A stretch of 64,000 nucleotides of DNA, taken from contig JAFULQ010000006.1 of the NCBI GenBank assembly GCA_017473265.1, positions 62,001 through 126,000 on the forward strand, given 5' to 3'. Position numbers and translations under genes: made by a program. Origin of the DNA: Erysipelotrichaceae bacterium. GTDB lineage: Bacteria > Bacillota_I > Bacilli_A > Erysipelotrichales > Erysipelotrichaceae. Position 1 is the stretch's first letter. Each line of letters opens with the position of its first letter. The notes below the pieces were generated by a model. It was given only the letters and a program-made list of their open reading frames with translations. It was not told the origin of the DNA and ran no database searches. Shown piece by piece: positions 43,821-52,616 of this stretch.

Positions 43821-43857
43821 ACTTATTCGCCAACTTTTGCTAAAAATCCTACCAAAA
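43821..43857 (-). repeat. Dispersed repeat, copy 3
   Basis: On the minus strand: TTTTGGTAGGATTTTTAGCA then AAAGTTGGCGAATAAGT, directly before the adaptor start. See 22401-22440 and 24607-24644. Confidence 0.55.
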
Positions 43858-43866
43858 CATAAAAAA

Positions 43867-43890
43867 AGTTATAAATTTTCATTTATAACT
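43867..43890 (-). terminator. Terminator of rmuC
   Basis: AGTTATAAA / TTTATAACT with a 6-base loop and seven T residues on the minus strand; overlaps the rmuC stop. Confidence 0.88.
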
Positions 43891-44953
43891 CTTCTTCTAC
43901 ATTCGATATACGCTCAAACCTATGCAAAATCTTATCCGAAGTAATCGATACACTTTGCATATCCTTATACAACTTATCATAATCCTTCATAATCGTATCA
44001 AAACGATTCGCAAACCGTTCAAACTCTACTGACAACTTTCCAAACTCCTGTTGCATCCACTCTACCTTTTCATTACGCTTTTGCCCCAAGCCAATCGCTT
44101 GAATCGCTGTTACATATGCCATCAACGTTGTAGGAGATACAATAAACACCCGATACTGATACGAAATTTGTACCACATCTTCCATTTGTCCATAAATATA
44201 CGCAAACACCGCTTCAGCCGGCACAAACATATAAGCAAAATCACCCGTTTCATCCGTTTGGACATACTTCACATGAATATCTTTAATATGTTTCACTACA
44301 TCCTGTTTAAATTGCTTCTGTACTTGTACTTTCTGTTGTGAACTCAAGCCTTCATCAAACATGCGATTATAATTCTCCAAAGGAAACTTCGAATCAATCG
44401 CAATCTTACCCAAAGGATGCGGCGCAAACAAAATCGCATCCGCAATCGTACCATTACTCAACTTATACTGTCTTTGATACAAATCATCATTCACACCATA
44501 AATTGCTTCCAAAATACCATACAACTGCACTTCACCAAAAATACCACGACTCTTTTTATCCGCTAAGATTGCTTGTAAACTCACCAACGAATTTGCCAAA
44601 TCATCCAAACCCTCTTGCGTCTTTTGAATTGAAACCATTTGTTTCATCACTTCTTGAAACGATTCATTCGTCAAACTCATATTTTTATATGCACTCTCAT
44701 GCATACGATTTTCCATTATCGCCAATTGATCCTTCATCGTTTGTGACATCTGAAACTCAAACTGCATCAACTCTTTTGTCATCTTTTCACGAAGCTCTAA
44801 TAACTCTTCACTAGTTTGTTGTTGCATGCGCAAAGCCATTTCCCCAACAGCCACATCCTTACGATTTCTAGCCTGCAAAAGAAGCACCAACAATACTAAA
44901 ATCAATACCACCAAAACAGCCACAACTACAGCCATCATTATATACTCATTCAT
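43883..44953 (-). CDS. rmuC: DNA recombination protein RmuC
   Basis: The product has 356 residues: an N-terminal membrane segment (VVVAVLVVLILVLLVLLL), a coiled coil to about 140, then the RmuC core with RGIFGEVQLYGILEA, KIAIDSKFPLENYNRM and FAYMFVPAEAVFAYI. RmuC limits DNA rearrangements and is predicted to be nuclease-related. ATG at 44951-44953 follows AGTGAGGATG. It is a single gene with its own terminator. Confidence 0.95.
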   Translation of the reverse strand: MNEYIMMAVVVAVLVVLILVLLVLLLQARNRKDVAVGEMALRMQQQTSEELLELREKMTKELMQFEFQMSQTMKDQLAIMENRMHESAYKNMSLTNESFQEVMKQMVSIQKTQEGLDDLANSLVSLQAILADKKSRGIFGEVQLYGILEAIYGVNDDLYQRQYKLSNGTIADAILFAPHPLGKIAIDSKFPLENYNRMFDEGLSSQQKVQVQKQFKQDVVKHIKDIHVKYVQTDETGDFAYMFVPAEAVFAYIYGQMEDVVQISYQYRVFIVSPTTLMAYVTAIQAIGLGQKRNEKVEWMQQEFGKLSVEFERFANRFDTIMKDYDKLYKDMQSVSITSDKILHRFERISNVEEEL

Positions 44954-44988
44954 ACATACATCCTCACTTGTAATAAGTATATCACAAA

Positions 44989-45447
44989 TTACTCATCCAA
45001 TAGATTGACTACCTCAAAATTTGTCGTGATTTGTTTTAAGAACATTCGACACCTTTTCAACTGTTTATACACCACACGATTACTTACCTCTAATTCCACA
45101 CTCTGATGATTTATAAAATGAACACGACATCCATGATCCAATACCGTCACCTTTTCCACATACTTCTCTTGAATCCAAACACAATCTTCACGCATAAAAC
45201 TTGTTGTAGGAAAAAAGATACACCCTTGGTAACGACACACTAAAACAGGTACCTTCTTTTCCACCTTCAACATACTTTTAAAAGCATCAATTCTACCTTG
45301 CATACTACTACCATGATGTAAACACATCAAATCTAAAAATGCATACGGCAACATATCCACTTCAAATACTTCATGATTCAAATCATACAACACTGTACAC
45401 TTCTTTTGACTATCATAACGAAACATATATACATTATATAAATTCAT
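44989..45447 (-). CDS. comK: ComK-like competence transcription factor
   Basis: The product has 152 residues. It has the ComK signature CLHHGSSMQGRIDAFKSMLK near 51-70 and FFPTTSFMREDCVWI near 104-118. ComK activates competence genes in Bacillus and relatives by binding paired AT-boxes. The length is slightly shorter than B. subtilis ComK. ATG at 45445-45447 follows CAGGAGGAGCTAGT, an excellent site. No competence genes lie nearby. The fold assignment rests on these motifs. Confidence 0.82.
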   Translation of the reverse strand: MNLYNVYMFRYDSQKKCTVLYDLNHEVFEVDMLPYAFLDLMCLHHGSSMQGRIDAFKSMLKVEKKVPVLVCRYQGCIFFPTTSFMREDCVWIQEKYVEKVTVLDHGCRVHFINHQSVELEVSNRVVYKQLKRCRMFLKQITTNFEVVNLLDE

Positions 45448-45520
45448 ACTAGCTCCTCCTGAAAATATTGTAGAGAAACTAGTTATATATTTGTAAAATC
45501 CAACAAAACAGACATAAAAA

Positions 45521-45540
45521 AATGCATGTGACCATGCATT
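45521..45540 (-). terminator. Terminator of the first Cof hydrolase gene
   Basis: AATGCATG / CATGCATT stem with a 4-base loop and a T run on the minus strand. Confidence 0.88.
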
Positions 45541-46354
45541 ATTTCAATAAATATTCATAAATTGCTTCCGCACAACCATCATGATTATTATCACAAACCA
45601 CTACATCCGCAATTTCAAGAACCTCTGGTTTCGCATTTTTCACCGCCACCGCCAAACCAGCAGCCTCCATAATTTGTAAATCATTATAAGAATCACCAAC
45701 CGAAATCGTTTGAGCAATATCTACCTTTAATAATTCACACAACAATTGTAAACCTTTTGCCTTAGAAACTCCCTTAGGAGAAAATTCCACTGAAGTTAAT
45801 TCCGCAAAAGACTTATCTACATCAATTGCTTTAGATGCTTCAAATGTTACCATCTTCGCATCCACCGTACGATGATACAAATTCATCTTCTCAAGATCAT
45901 ATTTATTCTCTTTCATAAAAGCATCTAAATCATAGATAGGATTCGAAGTACGATTAAACAAACCTTGATATTCACCCATCTCATAATCCTTCAAACGACG
46001 CAATTGATCTTCATATACATACGCACTACCATTCTTAAACCATTGAATCATAATATCTTGTTTCTTACTAAGTGCATAAATCTTCTCTACATCACTTGCT
46101 TCAAAACAATCCTTCACAACTACACATTGCTTTTGCCAATCATATAGCACAGCTCCACTTTCACCAATGATATAACTTACATCATCAAAATCCTTACGAT
46201 AATCTTCCAATTCTGAAATAGCACGCCCAGTCGCAATCACCACATATTTATTTTGTAACGCTGCTTCATGAATCGCTTTTTTACACTCTATACTAATTAC
46301 TTTATCTTCATTTAATAAAGTACCATCCATATCCAAAGTAATCATTTTGTACAT
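45539..46354 (-). CDS. Cof-type HAD phosphatase
   Basis: The product has 271 residues. Motif I KMITLDMDGTLLNEDK, the lysine in SPKGVSKAKGLQLL and motif IV SVGDSYNDLQIMEAAG mark a HAD-IIB (Cof/YwtE-like) phosphatase acting on sugar phosphates, FMN or similar. ATG at 46352-46354 follows GGAGGGGTAATAT. It is transcribed alone with a terminator. A homologous Cof gene lies at 54614-55435. Confidence 0.94.
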   Translation of the reverse strand: MYKMITLDMDGTLLNEDKVISIECKKAIHEAALQNKYVVIATGRAISELEDYRKDFDDVSYIIGESGAVLYDWQKQCVVVKDCFEASDVEKIYALSKKQDIMIQWFKNGSAYVYEDQLRRLKDYEMGEYQGLFNRTSNPIYDLDAFMKENKYDLEKMNLYHRTVDAKMVTFEASKAIDVDKSFAELTSVEFSPKGVSKAKGLQLLCELLKVDIAQTISVGDSYNDLQIMEAAGLAVAVKNAKPEVLEIADVVVCDNNHDGCAEAIYEYLLK

Positions 46355-46405
46355 ATATTACCCCTCCAAAACACACAGGACTATTATATGCAAAAACAAA
46401 TTGCA

Positions 46406-47077
46406 TTACAATGATTTTAAAGCAACTAATGCACGAACTCTTTGTTCACTAATAGCACTAGACCAACTACCATTTTCATGAGTAGTACTACCCACATGAA
46501 TTTCACAAGGTCTATACATTTCCACAAAATCTTTCACATTTTCTACCGTAATACCCGCACCAGCCATCACGATAACATTTGCACAAACCTCTTGAATATG
46601 AGCTAAATTCTTTGCACCATCAATCACACTTTTTTCATGACCACTGGTTAACATACGATCAATTGGTAATGTAGAAATATACTGTAACTCTTGTTCCATA
46701 TTATCACATTGATCAAACGAACGATTTAACGTAAAGGATAAATGTCCTTTATTCGCAATTACCTCATCAATCATTTCATGATTCAAACGTTTACCACACA
46801 AAGCCCCAAACACAATACCATGTGCTTTCGTCTTTTTAATCAACTCCAAATCACGCAAGATGACTTGCAAATCTTGATTATCCATTTGATAATCCTTACG
46901 CGTCTTCAACATCACATTCACCGGAATCGTACACTGACTTGTGACTGCTTCAATCAATCCCAAAGAAGGCGTTAATCCTCCTTCAGTAACCGCTGTTACC
47001 AATTCAATACGATCCACACCCAAACGTTCTAACTCCAACGCTTCCGATACCGTTGACGCAATTGCTTCAATTAACAT
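46406..47077 (-). CDS. cutC: Copper homeostasis protein CutC
   Basis: The product has 223 residues and the CutC TIM-barrel pattern: IEAIASTVSEALELERLGVD, RIELVTAVTEGGLTPSLGLI, HGIVFGAL, LTSGHEKSV and MAGAGITVENV. CutC proteins bind Cu(I) and affect copper tolerance, though the mechanism is debated. It starts one base after the histidine-kinase stop, so it is co-transcribed with the two-component system. Confidence 0.95.
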   Translation of the reverse strand: MLIEAIASTVSEALELERLGVDRIELVTAVTEGGLTPSLGLIEAVTSQCTIPVNVMLKTRKDYQMDNQDLQVILRDLELIKKTKAHGIVFGALCGKRLNHEMIDEVIANKGHLSFTLNRSFDQCDNMEQELQYISTLPIDRMLTSGHEKSVIDGAKNLAHIQEVCANVIVMAGAGITVENVKDFVEMYRPCEIHVGSTTHENGSWSSAISEQRVRALVALKSL

Positions 47078-47078
47078 G

Positions 47079-48557
47079 TTATTCTACCACTTTCCCAGGC
47101 ATCACAAAGTAGAAATCACTACCCTTACCATACTCACTAATCACACCATATTTCATTTTATGCGCATCCAAAATCGTTTTCACAATCGAAAGTCCCAAAC
47201 CAGAACCCGAAACTCCCATTTGATGATTTTTATCCACTTTATAATAACGATTAAAGATATACGGTAAATCTTCCTTCTTCACACCCATACCTTGATCAAT
47301 AATATCAATACGCAAATATCCATTCTCAAATGCTTGCTTAACCACAATTTTCTTACAATCCTTCGAATAATTCACTGCATTATTCAATAAATTATAAACA
47401 ACCTGTTGCATACGAATACGATCCACATACACTTCATAACAAGCATCATACACAAACTCAAATTCAAAATTCTGAGGTTTCAATAATTGTTGATAACGAT
47501 TCACAATATCCACCAACAACTCCGTAAAATTCACTTCCTCCAAATACAATTCATCCGCATTTGCCTGTAACTTCGAAATATCCAATAAATTATTCACCAT
47601 ACTCGATAAACGATTTGCTTCATCAATAATAATTTGCACATTCTCCGGCGTATTTTCACCAGGAATATCACGCATCACTTCCGCATAACCACTAATCATT
47701 GTTAAAGGCGTACGCAAATCATGCGATACATTCGCAATCAACTCTTGACGCAAACTATCAACTTTACCCAATTCCTTAGCCGCATAATTCAAAGTACCAC
47801 TTAATTCTTCAATTTCTTTATACCCTTTACCATCAAAAGTAACATCATAATTACCACTAGCCAATACTTTCGCATCTTCATTTATTTCATAAATAGGTTT
47901 CGCAATTAATTTTGACAAGAAATACGACACAACAAGCGAACACAAAACAATAATAGCCATGATATTCCACAATTGTTTTACCAATACATCACGCACAATA
48001 TGTACTGGACGAATCATCGTAGCCATAATCACCGCAATATCATTACCCGCCTGATCTTTCGTATTTTGGACATGAATTAATGTTTGTTGTTCTTCCTTAC
48101 GATATGCATCTTTTTCATCAAACATCGTAAAATCAACACTACCAGGCACAAAACTTGACCACTTACCACCATTTTCATCCGCAAACTGATATAAACGTTG
48201 TACATTCATACCACTTAAATTACGAATTGGACAATACGCATTCGTAGTCACCTTCACTTCAAAACCATTGGAAACATTACGAATCAAAGCACAAGCATCA
48301 TTTTCCATACTCAACGAATCCAATTGTGCATCAAACTCTTGTTTCATCGAAAAGTCAACACGCATATTTTGAATCGTACCCACAATATGATTCGAACTCT
48401 TTTGAATTGCATCTATTTTAATTCCACGATAAAAATTATCTAATAACACTACTTGAAATAGCCAAATGACAAGAAACAAAACAGCACAAAAAGAGACCAT
48501 AATCGCTAATATTTTAAAATGAATACTCGAAAACCACTCTTTCCACTTATTCTTCAA
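47079..48557 (-). CDS. OmpR-system sensor histidine kinase
   Basis: The product has 492 residues. A membrane segment near 13-33, an extracytoplasmic sensor of about 160 residues and a second span near 197-217 lead to a HAMP domain. The HisKA H-box is ELIANVSHDLRTPLTMISGY; the ATPase has an N-box VVYNLLNNAVNYS and G-boxes DQGMGVKKEDL and GSGLGLSIVK. The input signal is unknown. The start overlaps the response-regulator stop by 11 bases, and cutC follows. Confidence 0.95.
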   Translation of the reverse strand: MKNKWKEWFSSIHFKILAIMVSFCAVLFLVIWLFQVVLLDNFYRGIKIDAIQKSSNHIVGTIQNMRVDFSMKQEFDAQLDSLSMENDACALIRNVSNGFEVKVTTNAYCPIRNLSGMNVQRLYQFADENGGKWSSFVPGSVDFTMFDEKDAYRKEEQQTLIHVQNTKDQAGNDIAVIMATMIRPVHIVRDVLVKQLWNIMAIIVLCSLVVSYFLSKLIAKPIYEINEDAKVLASGNYDVTFDGKGYKEIEELSGTLNYAAKELGKVDSLRQELIANVSHDLRTPLTMISGYAEVMRDIPGENTPENVQIIIDEANRLSSMVNNLLDISKLQANADELYLEEVNFTELLVDIVNRYQQLLKPQNFEFEFVYDACYEVYVDRIRMQQVVYNLLNNAVNYSKDCKKIVVKQAFENGYLRIDIIDQGMGVKKEDLPYIFNRYYKVDKNHQMGVSGSGLGLSIVKTILDAHKMKYGVISEYGKGSDFYFVMPGKVVE

Positions 48558-49218
48558 AACGATAACCTACCCCTCTTAATGTCACAATAAACTTTTGATA
48601 TTCTCCCAAACGCTTACGCAACAATTTAATATGTGTATCCAACGTGCGATCATCACCAAAATAATCATAACCCCACACTTCTGAAATCAAACGTTCACGC
48701 GTTAAAGCAATTCCACGATTTCTCACCATAAAAAACAATAAATCATATTCCTTCGGTGATAAATCCACTACTTGATTATCCACCATCACAATACGCCCCG
48801 TAAAATCAATTGACAATCCTTCAAACACCAAGATTTCCTTACCTTGTTCATTCATAGCATTTGTACGCTTTAAAATCGCTTGAATACGCATCATCAATTC
48901 CTTCACTGAAAAAGGTTTAACAACATAATCATCAATACCCACTTCAAAGCCATGTATTTTATCATACTCTTCACCACGAGCACTCAACACAATAATTGGC
49001 GTTTGCGACATTTTACGAATTTCTTTACAAGCAGAAAAACCATCCAACTCTGGCATCATAATATCCATAATAATTAGATCAAACGAACGGTTTTGACACA
49101 TCTCAATCGCCTCAAAACCATTACTTGCTTCCACTATTTCATGTCCTTCATATACAGCATATTTCTTAATCATTGAACGAATTTTTTCTTCATCATCAAC
49201 TACTAATAATCTAGCCAC
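48547..49218 (-). CDS. OmpR/PhoB-family response regulator
   Basis: The product has 223 residues from the GTG at 49216-49218, which follows GGGGTGATTTT; longer in-frame starts have no ribosome site and add an unusual N-terminus. The receiver domain has DDEE, the phosphorylated Asp in LIIMDIMMPELDG and Lys in YVVKPFS. A winged-helix output domain follows (SPKEYDLLFFMV, DTHIKLLRKRLG). It acts with the overlapping histidine kinase. Confidence 0.95.
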   Translation of the reverse strand: MARLLVVDDEEKIRSMIKKYAVYEGHEIVEASNGFEAIEMCQNRSFDLIIMDIMMPELDGFSACKEIRKMSQTPIIVLSARGEEYDKIHGFEVGIDDYVVKPFSVKELMMRIQAILKRTNAMNEQGKEILVFEGLSIDFTGRIVMVDNQVVDLSPKEYDLLFFMVRNRGIALTRERLISEVWGYDYFGDDRTLDTHIKLLRKRLGEYQKFIVTLRGVGYRFEE

Positions 49219-49283
49219 AAAATCACCCCATTTTTTATTTATTTTATCATAATTCTTTATTGTGAACACCATGTGAATATTAG

Positions 49284-49312
49284 TTGAAAATCTTTCAAGT
49301 ACTATGTATACT
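49284..49312 (+). promoter_or_regulatory. Promoter of the LexA-like repressor gene
   Basis: TTGAAA, 17 bases, TATACT. The -35 is part of the dyad TTGAAA-ATC-TTTCAA (49284-49298), a possible autoregulatory operator. Confidence 0.75.
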
Positions 49313-49334
49313 ATAGAAAAAAGGAGGACTCTCT

Positions 49335-49934
49335 ATGTTTAGTGAAAATCTACGCTACTTACGCAAACAAGCACAACACTCACAAGAATACTTAGCTAAA
49401 CAATTAAACTATAAAAGCTTTACCACCATCCAAAAATGGGAAGATGGTACCAGCAAGCCCTCTTATGCCGTAATTGCCAAAATCGCAAGCATCTATAATG
49501 TCTCTGTCAATGATATCATGGAAAAAGATTTAACGATACAAATACCTACAGTTCCTATCCTAGGTACCGTACGCGGTGGAGAACCTATCTTTGCCCAACA
49601 ACAAATCCAAGGCTATGAACCAGTAGAACCCCAAGAAACCAACAATGGAGAATACTTCTATTTAGAAGTGGTTGGTGATTCAATGAAAGACGACCGTATT
49701 TTACCAGGTGATATTCTTTATGTACGCAAACAAAATACCCTAAATAATGGAGAAATTGGTATTGTTTTAGTTGATGATGAAGCCACTGTAAAACGTGTAT
49801 ACTTCAAAAATAATACGTTGATACTACAACCATCTAATGATAACTATCAACCATTAGTCTTTGATGAACAACAACTCCAACAACACCAAGTACAAATTCT
49901 TGGTAAAGTCATTCATAATAAGATTCGCTATTAA
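49335..49934 (+). CDS. XRE-S24 (LexA/cI-like) self-cleaving-type repressor
   Basis: The product has 199 residues: an N-terminal Cro/cI helix-turn-helix (SQEYLAKQLNYKSFTTIQKW) and a C-terminal S24 peptidase domain with GDSMKDDRILPGDIL (nucleophile Ser) and ATVKRVYF (general base Lys). The presumed cleavage region reads GTVRGGEP, so the usual Ala-Gly is Gly-Gly. It is not the winged-helix LexA of the SOS system but a phage-repressor-like regulator. ATG at 49335 follows AAAGGAGG. It has a strong promoter and terminator. Confidence 0.9.
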   Translation: MFSENLRYLRKQAQHSQEYLAKQLNYKSFTTIQKWEDGTSKPSYAVIAKIASIYNVSVNDIMEKDLTIQIPTVPILGTVRGGEPIFAQQQIQGYEPVEPQETNNGEYFYLEVVGDSMKDDRILPGDILYVRKQNTLNNGEIGIVLVDDEATVKRVYFKNNTLILQPSNDNYQPLVFDEQQLQQHQVQILGKVIHNKIRY

Positions 49935-49955
49935 AAACGCTATATGCGTTTTTTT
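49934..49955 (+). terminator. Terminator of the XRE-S24 gene
   Basis: AAAACGC / GCGTTTT with loop TATAT and a run of T residues. Confidence 0.88.
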
Positions 49956-49980
49956 CGTTCATACTACTAGTGGTGATATG

Positions 49981-50586
49981 ATGAAAACAAAATGGTTAAT
50001 CAGTATTTTACTCATTCTCTTACTACAACAACTCTTTCCTCTCATCCAACAAATCCTTCTACATCCCGATCCTATTCAACTACAACACTTTTTCCAATCC
50101 AACAATGGAATCGTTGTACTCTTTTTATTACAAGCCATACAAATCTTTTTATTCTTTATTCCAGCATTTCCTATACAAATTACTGCATCCCTAATTTATG
50201 GCTTTTATAAAGGAACACTCATCATTTATACAAGCTATCTTTTAACCAATATCCTTCTTTATTATGGTACCCAAAAAGAAAATATCTTATTTTCTAAACT
50301 CATTAAACGCTATCAATTTTTATCAAAACATCATTTTATGATCTATTTAATACCTACCATACCCAATCTAATCAAACCCTATATTACCAAAATCAACAAC
50401 TATTCATTTACACAATTTCTATATACCCTAAGCATTGCCTCTTTACCATCGATCCTATTATCAACATTAATCGGCACTTGTTTAAAATACCAATACTATG
50501 CTTATGCCATTTTATTTGCCTTTCTATTTCTTTTATTTACCATCAGCACCTATCTTTATCTATTTATCAAAAGCAAGAAACGATAA
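49981..50586 (+). CDS. VTT-domain (TVP38/DedA-like) membrane protein
   Basis: The product has about 201 residues from the second of two adjacent ATGs (49981-49983), which is better spaced from GGTG. Several membrane segments are visible, with FFIPAFPIQITASLIYGFYK as the re-entrant motif typical of VTT proteins (TVP38/TMEM64). These are thought to move lipids or small substrates across the membrane. It follows the repressor terminator and is followed closely by the cysteine-rich gene. Confidence 0.75.
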   Translation: MKTKWLISILLILLLQQLFPLIQQILLHPDPIQLQHFFQSNNGIVVLFLLQAIQIFLFFIPAFPIQITASLIYGFYKGTLIIYTSYLLTNILLYYGTQKENILFSKLIKRYQFLSKHHFMIYLIPTIPNLIKPYITKINNYSFTQFLYTLSIASLPSILLSTLIGTCLKYQYYAYAILFAFLFLLFTISTYLYLFIKSKKR

Positions 50587-50640
50587 ATGCCTATTCCCCT
50601 ACAATTTGAAATAATACGATGGATTGAAGGAGGATATGAT

Positions 50641-51075
50641 ATGACAAGAAGAATGATTGATAGAGAATATGCACCAGAAGAATGCGATGAAGTGTGCCAA
50701 GACATTTTAACTAAAGACCGTATCGAAATACGCGAACGTACCAATCGAAACAACTGTGGTTGTGAAAGAAGAAGATGCGAAACTAGATGTAATAACACCA
50801 ACGAAGTATTAAACCGTAGAACCAATTTCGCAACAGGAACACGTATCAGTGGTGAAGAATGCCCAGTGGAAGAAACCAATTGTAGTAATTGGGAAGATCC
50901 ATGCCGTTGTAGATGGAATACTTGTGGATGTCAACAATGGAATACTTGTGGATGTCAACAATGCAATCGTTGTGGATGCAGAAACAATCGTTGTGGCTAT
51001 ACCAGAGGTTTAAACTGCGATCGCAATCGTCGCTTACGTAGTTGTAAATGTAATTGTGGCTGTAATGAATACTAA
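50641..51075 (+). CDS. Cysteine-rich protein, 144 aa
   Basis: ATG at 50641-50643 follows GAAGGAGGATATGAT; a longer in-frame start at 50587 overlaps the upstream gene closely and has no site. The protein has 23 Cys in 144 residues, plus many Arg and Asn. Pairs such as CGC, CKC and CRC are frequent, and WNTCGCQQ occurs twice in tandem, with CNRCGCRNNRCG and CKCNCGCNEY at the end. No signal peptide is present. The pattern suggests a metal-binding or cross-linked coat-like protein. It has its own terminator. No family match is claimed. Confidence 0.8.
   Translation: MTRRMIDREYAPEECDEVCQDILTKDRIEIRERTNRNNCGCERRRCETRCNNTNEVLNRRTNFATGTRISGEECPVEETNCSNWEDPCRCRWNTCGCQQWNTCGCQQCNRCGCRNNRCGYTRGLNCDRNRRLRSCKCNCGCNEY
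50914..50961 (+). repeat. 24-base tandem duplication in the cysteine-rich gene
   Basis: Two adjacent identical 24-base units, starting TGGAATACTTGTGGATGTCA, encode the doubled WNTCGCQQ. Confidence 0.95.
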
Positions 51076-51099
51076 AGCAGAAATCATTTCTGCTTTTTT
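51074..51099 (+). terminator. Terminator of the cysteine-rich gene
   Basis: AAAGCAGAAAT / ATTTCTGCTTT followed by T residues; begins at the stop codon. Confidence 0.9.
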
Positions 51100-51132
51100 C
51101 ATTTTTACGTTATACTTATAGTGGTGATATAT

Positions 51133-52074
51133 ATGAACAATCCATTTCCATTATCTTTAGACAATAAACGATATCAAACATGGAACTACTACTTACAAAC
51201 AACCTTTCACACCAAAGTAGCCAAAGTACCGATTAATGCCTATTTCACTTGTCCAAATCGCGATGGTACCAAAGGTATAGGTGGTTGTACTTTTTGTAGT
51301 GGACAAGGTTCAGGAGACTTCCCAATCAACCCTGTAAAAGACTTACTTTTACAATTCGAACAAAGAAAAGAAGTCATGGAACACAAATGGCCAAACTGCC
51401 AAAAAATGGTCTACTTCCAAGCCTATACCAATACCTATGCACCACTAGAAACCTTAAAACAATTGTATCAACCATTTGTAGAAAAAGAGGATGTCATTGG
51501 TATTTGTATTGGTACAAGAAGCGATTGTTTATCACAAGAATGCATCGACTATTTAGCAGAAATCGCAAATAAAAAAGAAGTATGGGTAGAACTAGGCTTA
51601 CAAACCATTCATGATACAACATCTAAACAAATCAATCGCTGTTCAACCTATCAAGAATTTGAAGAAGCTGTACAAAAACTCGCAAAAACCAATATCAAAA
51701 TCTGTGTACATATTATTAATGGATTACCAAACGAAACCAAAGACATGATGCTAGAAACTGTAAAAACTCTAGCAAAATTACCAATCCATGCCCTAAAAAT
51801 TCATATGTTACATATTATTGATGGTTCACTTATGGCAAAAGACTACAAACAAAACCCTTGGCCATTATTAACACTAGAAGAATATATTGATGTTGTCATT
51901 GAACAATTGGAATACTTACCACAACATATCATTCTACAACGTTTAACTGGAGATGGTATGGAAGACATCTTATTAGCTCCAATGTGGACCAAAAAGAAAA
52001 CCATTGTACTCAATGAAATTGATAAAGAAATGGTAAGAAGAAATACCTATCAAGGAAAGAAGGTAAAAAAATGA
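51133..52074 (+). CDS. ytqA: Radical SAM protein, YhcC/YtqA family
   Basis: The product has 313 residues from the ATG at 51133-51135, with GTGGTGAT upstream. The radical-SAM cluster is in TCPNRDGTKGIGGCTFCSGQ (CX9-10CX2C-like spacing), followed by YFQAYTNTYAP and GICIGTRSDCL. This is the TIGR01212 arrangement. YtqA-type proteins occur next to a YtqB methyltransferase, as here, with a 4-base overlap. A tRNA-modification role has been proposed; I only assert the family. Confidence 0.93.
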   Translation: MNNPFPLSLDNKRYQTWNYYLQTTFHTKVAKVPINAYFTCPNRDGTKGIGGCTFCSGQGSGDFPINPVKDLLLQFEQRKEVMEHKWPNCQKMVYFQAYTNTYAPLETLKQLYQPFVEKEDVIGICIGTRSDCLSQECIDYLAEIANKKEVWVELGLQTIHDTTSKQINRCSTYQEFEEAVQKLAKTNIKICVHIINGLPNETKDMMLETVKTLAKLPIHALKIHMLHIIDGSLMAKDYKQNPWPLLTLEEYIDVVIEQLEYLPQHIILQRLTGDGMEDILLAPMWTKKKTIVLNEIDKEMVRRNTYQGKKVKK

Positions 52075-52616
52075 GACATATAACCATTACCCAAATGGCA
52101 CATCATTTAATTGATATTAATGTAACAGCAGAAAGCATTTGTGCTGATTTAACTGCAGGAAATGGTAACGATACCTTATATCTAGCCAAAAAAGCCAAAC
52201 ATGTATATGCTTTTGACATTCAAGCACAAGCTATTGAAAATACCAAAGAAAAAGTAAAAGAATATACGAATGTTACTTGCATTCTAGATTCTCATGTAAA
52301 GGTAAAAGATTATATTCAAGAAACACTGGATTTCGCAATTTTCAATTTCGGCTATTTACCAAAAGGTGATAAAAACATTACCACCATGAAAGAAACCAGC
52401 CTACAAGCTGTTCAAAATGTATTAGACATATTACACCCACAAGGACTATTATGTTTATGCTTCTATCCAGGACACGAAGAAGGCGCAAAAGAAAAAGACT
52501 ATGTACTAGACTACTTACTAAAACAAGAACAACTATTATTGTCACACTATCATACGTTACAACCATTTGCGCCTGAATTATATTTAATTTCAAAAAGAAA
52601 GGAAAAACAACTTTGA
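52071..52616 (+). CDS. ytqB: Class I SAM methyltransferase, YtqB family
   Basis: The product has 181 residues. The SAM-binding motif reads CADLTAGNGNDTLYLA, with FNFGYLPKGDKNITT as the substrate-side motif of rRNA-type YtqB methyltransferases. ATG overlaps the ytqA stop (ATGA). Crystallised YtqB-like proteins are RNA methyltransferases, but the substrate here is not known. It continues into the C26 peptidase gene with a TTGA overlap. Confidence 0.93.
   Translation: MRHITITQMAHHLIDINVTAESICADLTAGNGNDTLYLAKKAKHVYAFDIQAQAIENTKEKVKEYTNVTCILDSHVKVKDYIQETLDFAIFNFGYLPKGDKNITTMKETSLQAVQNVLDILHPQGLLCLCFYPGHEEGAKEKDYVLDYLLKQEQLLLSHYHTLQPFAPELYLISKRKEKQL

Noticed and set aside
44338-44814. 158-codon plus-strand frame opposite rmuC
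   Set aside because: Shadow of the conserved RmuC coding sequence; no ribosome site or motif.
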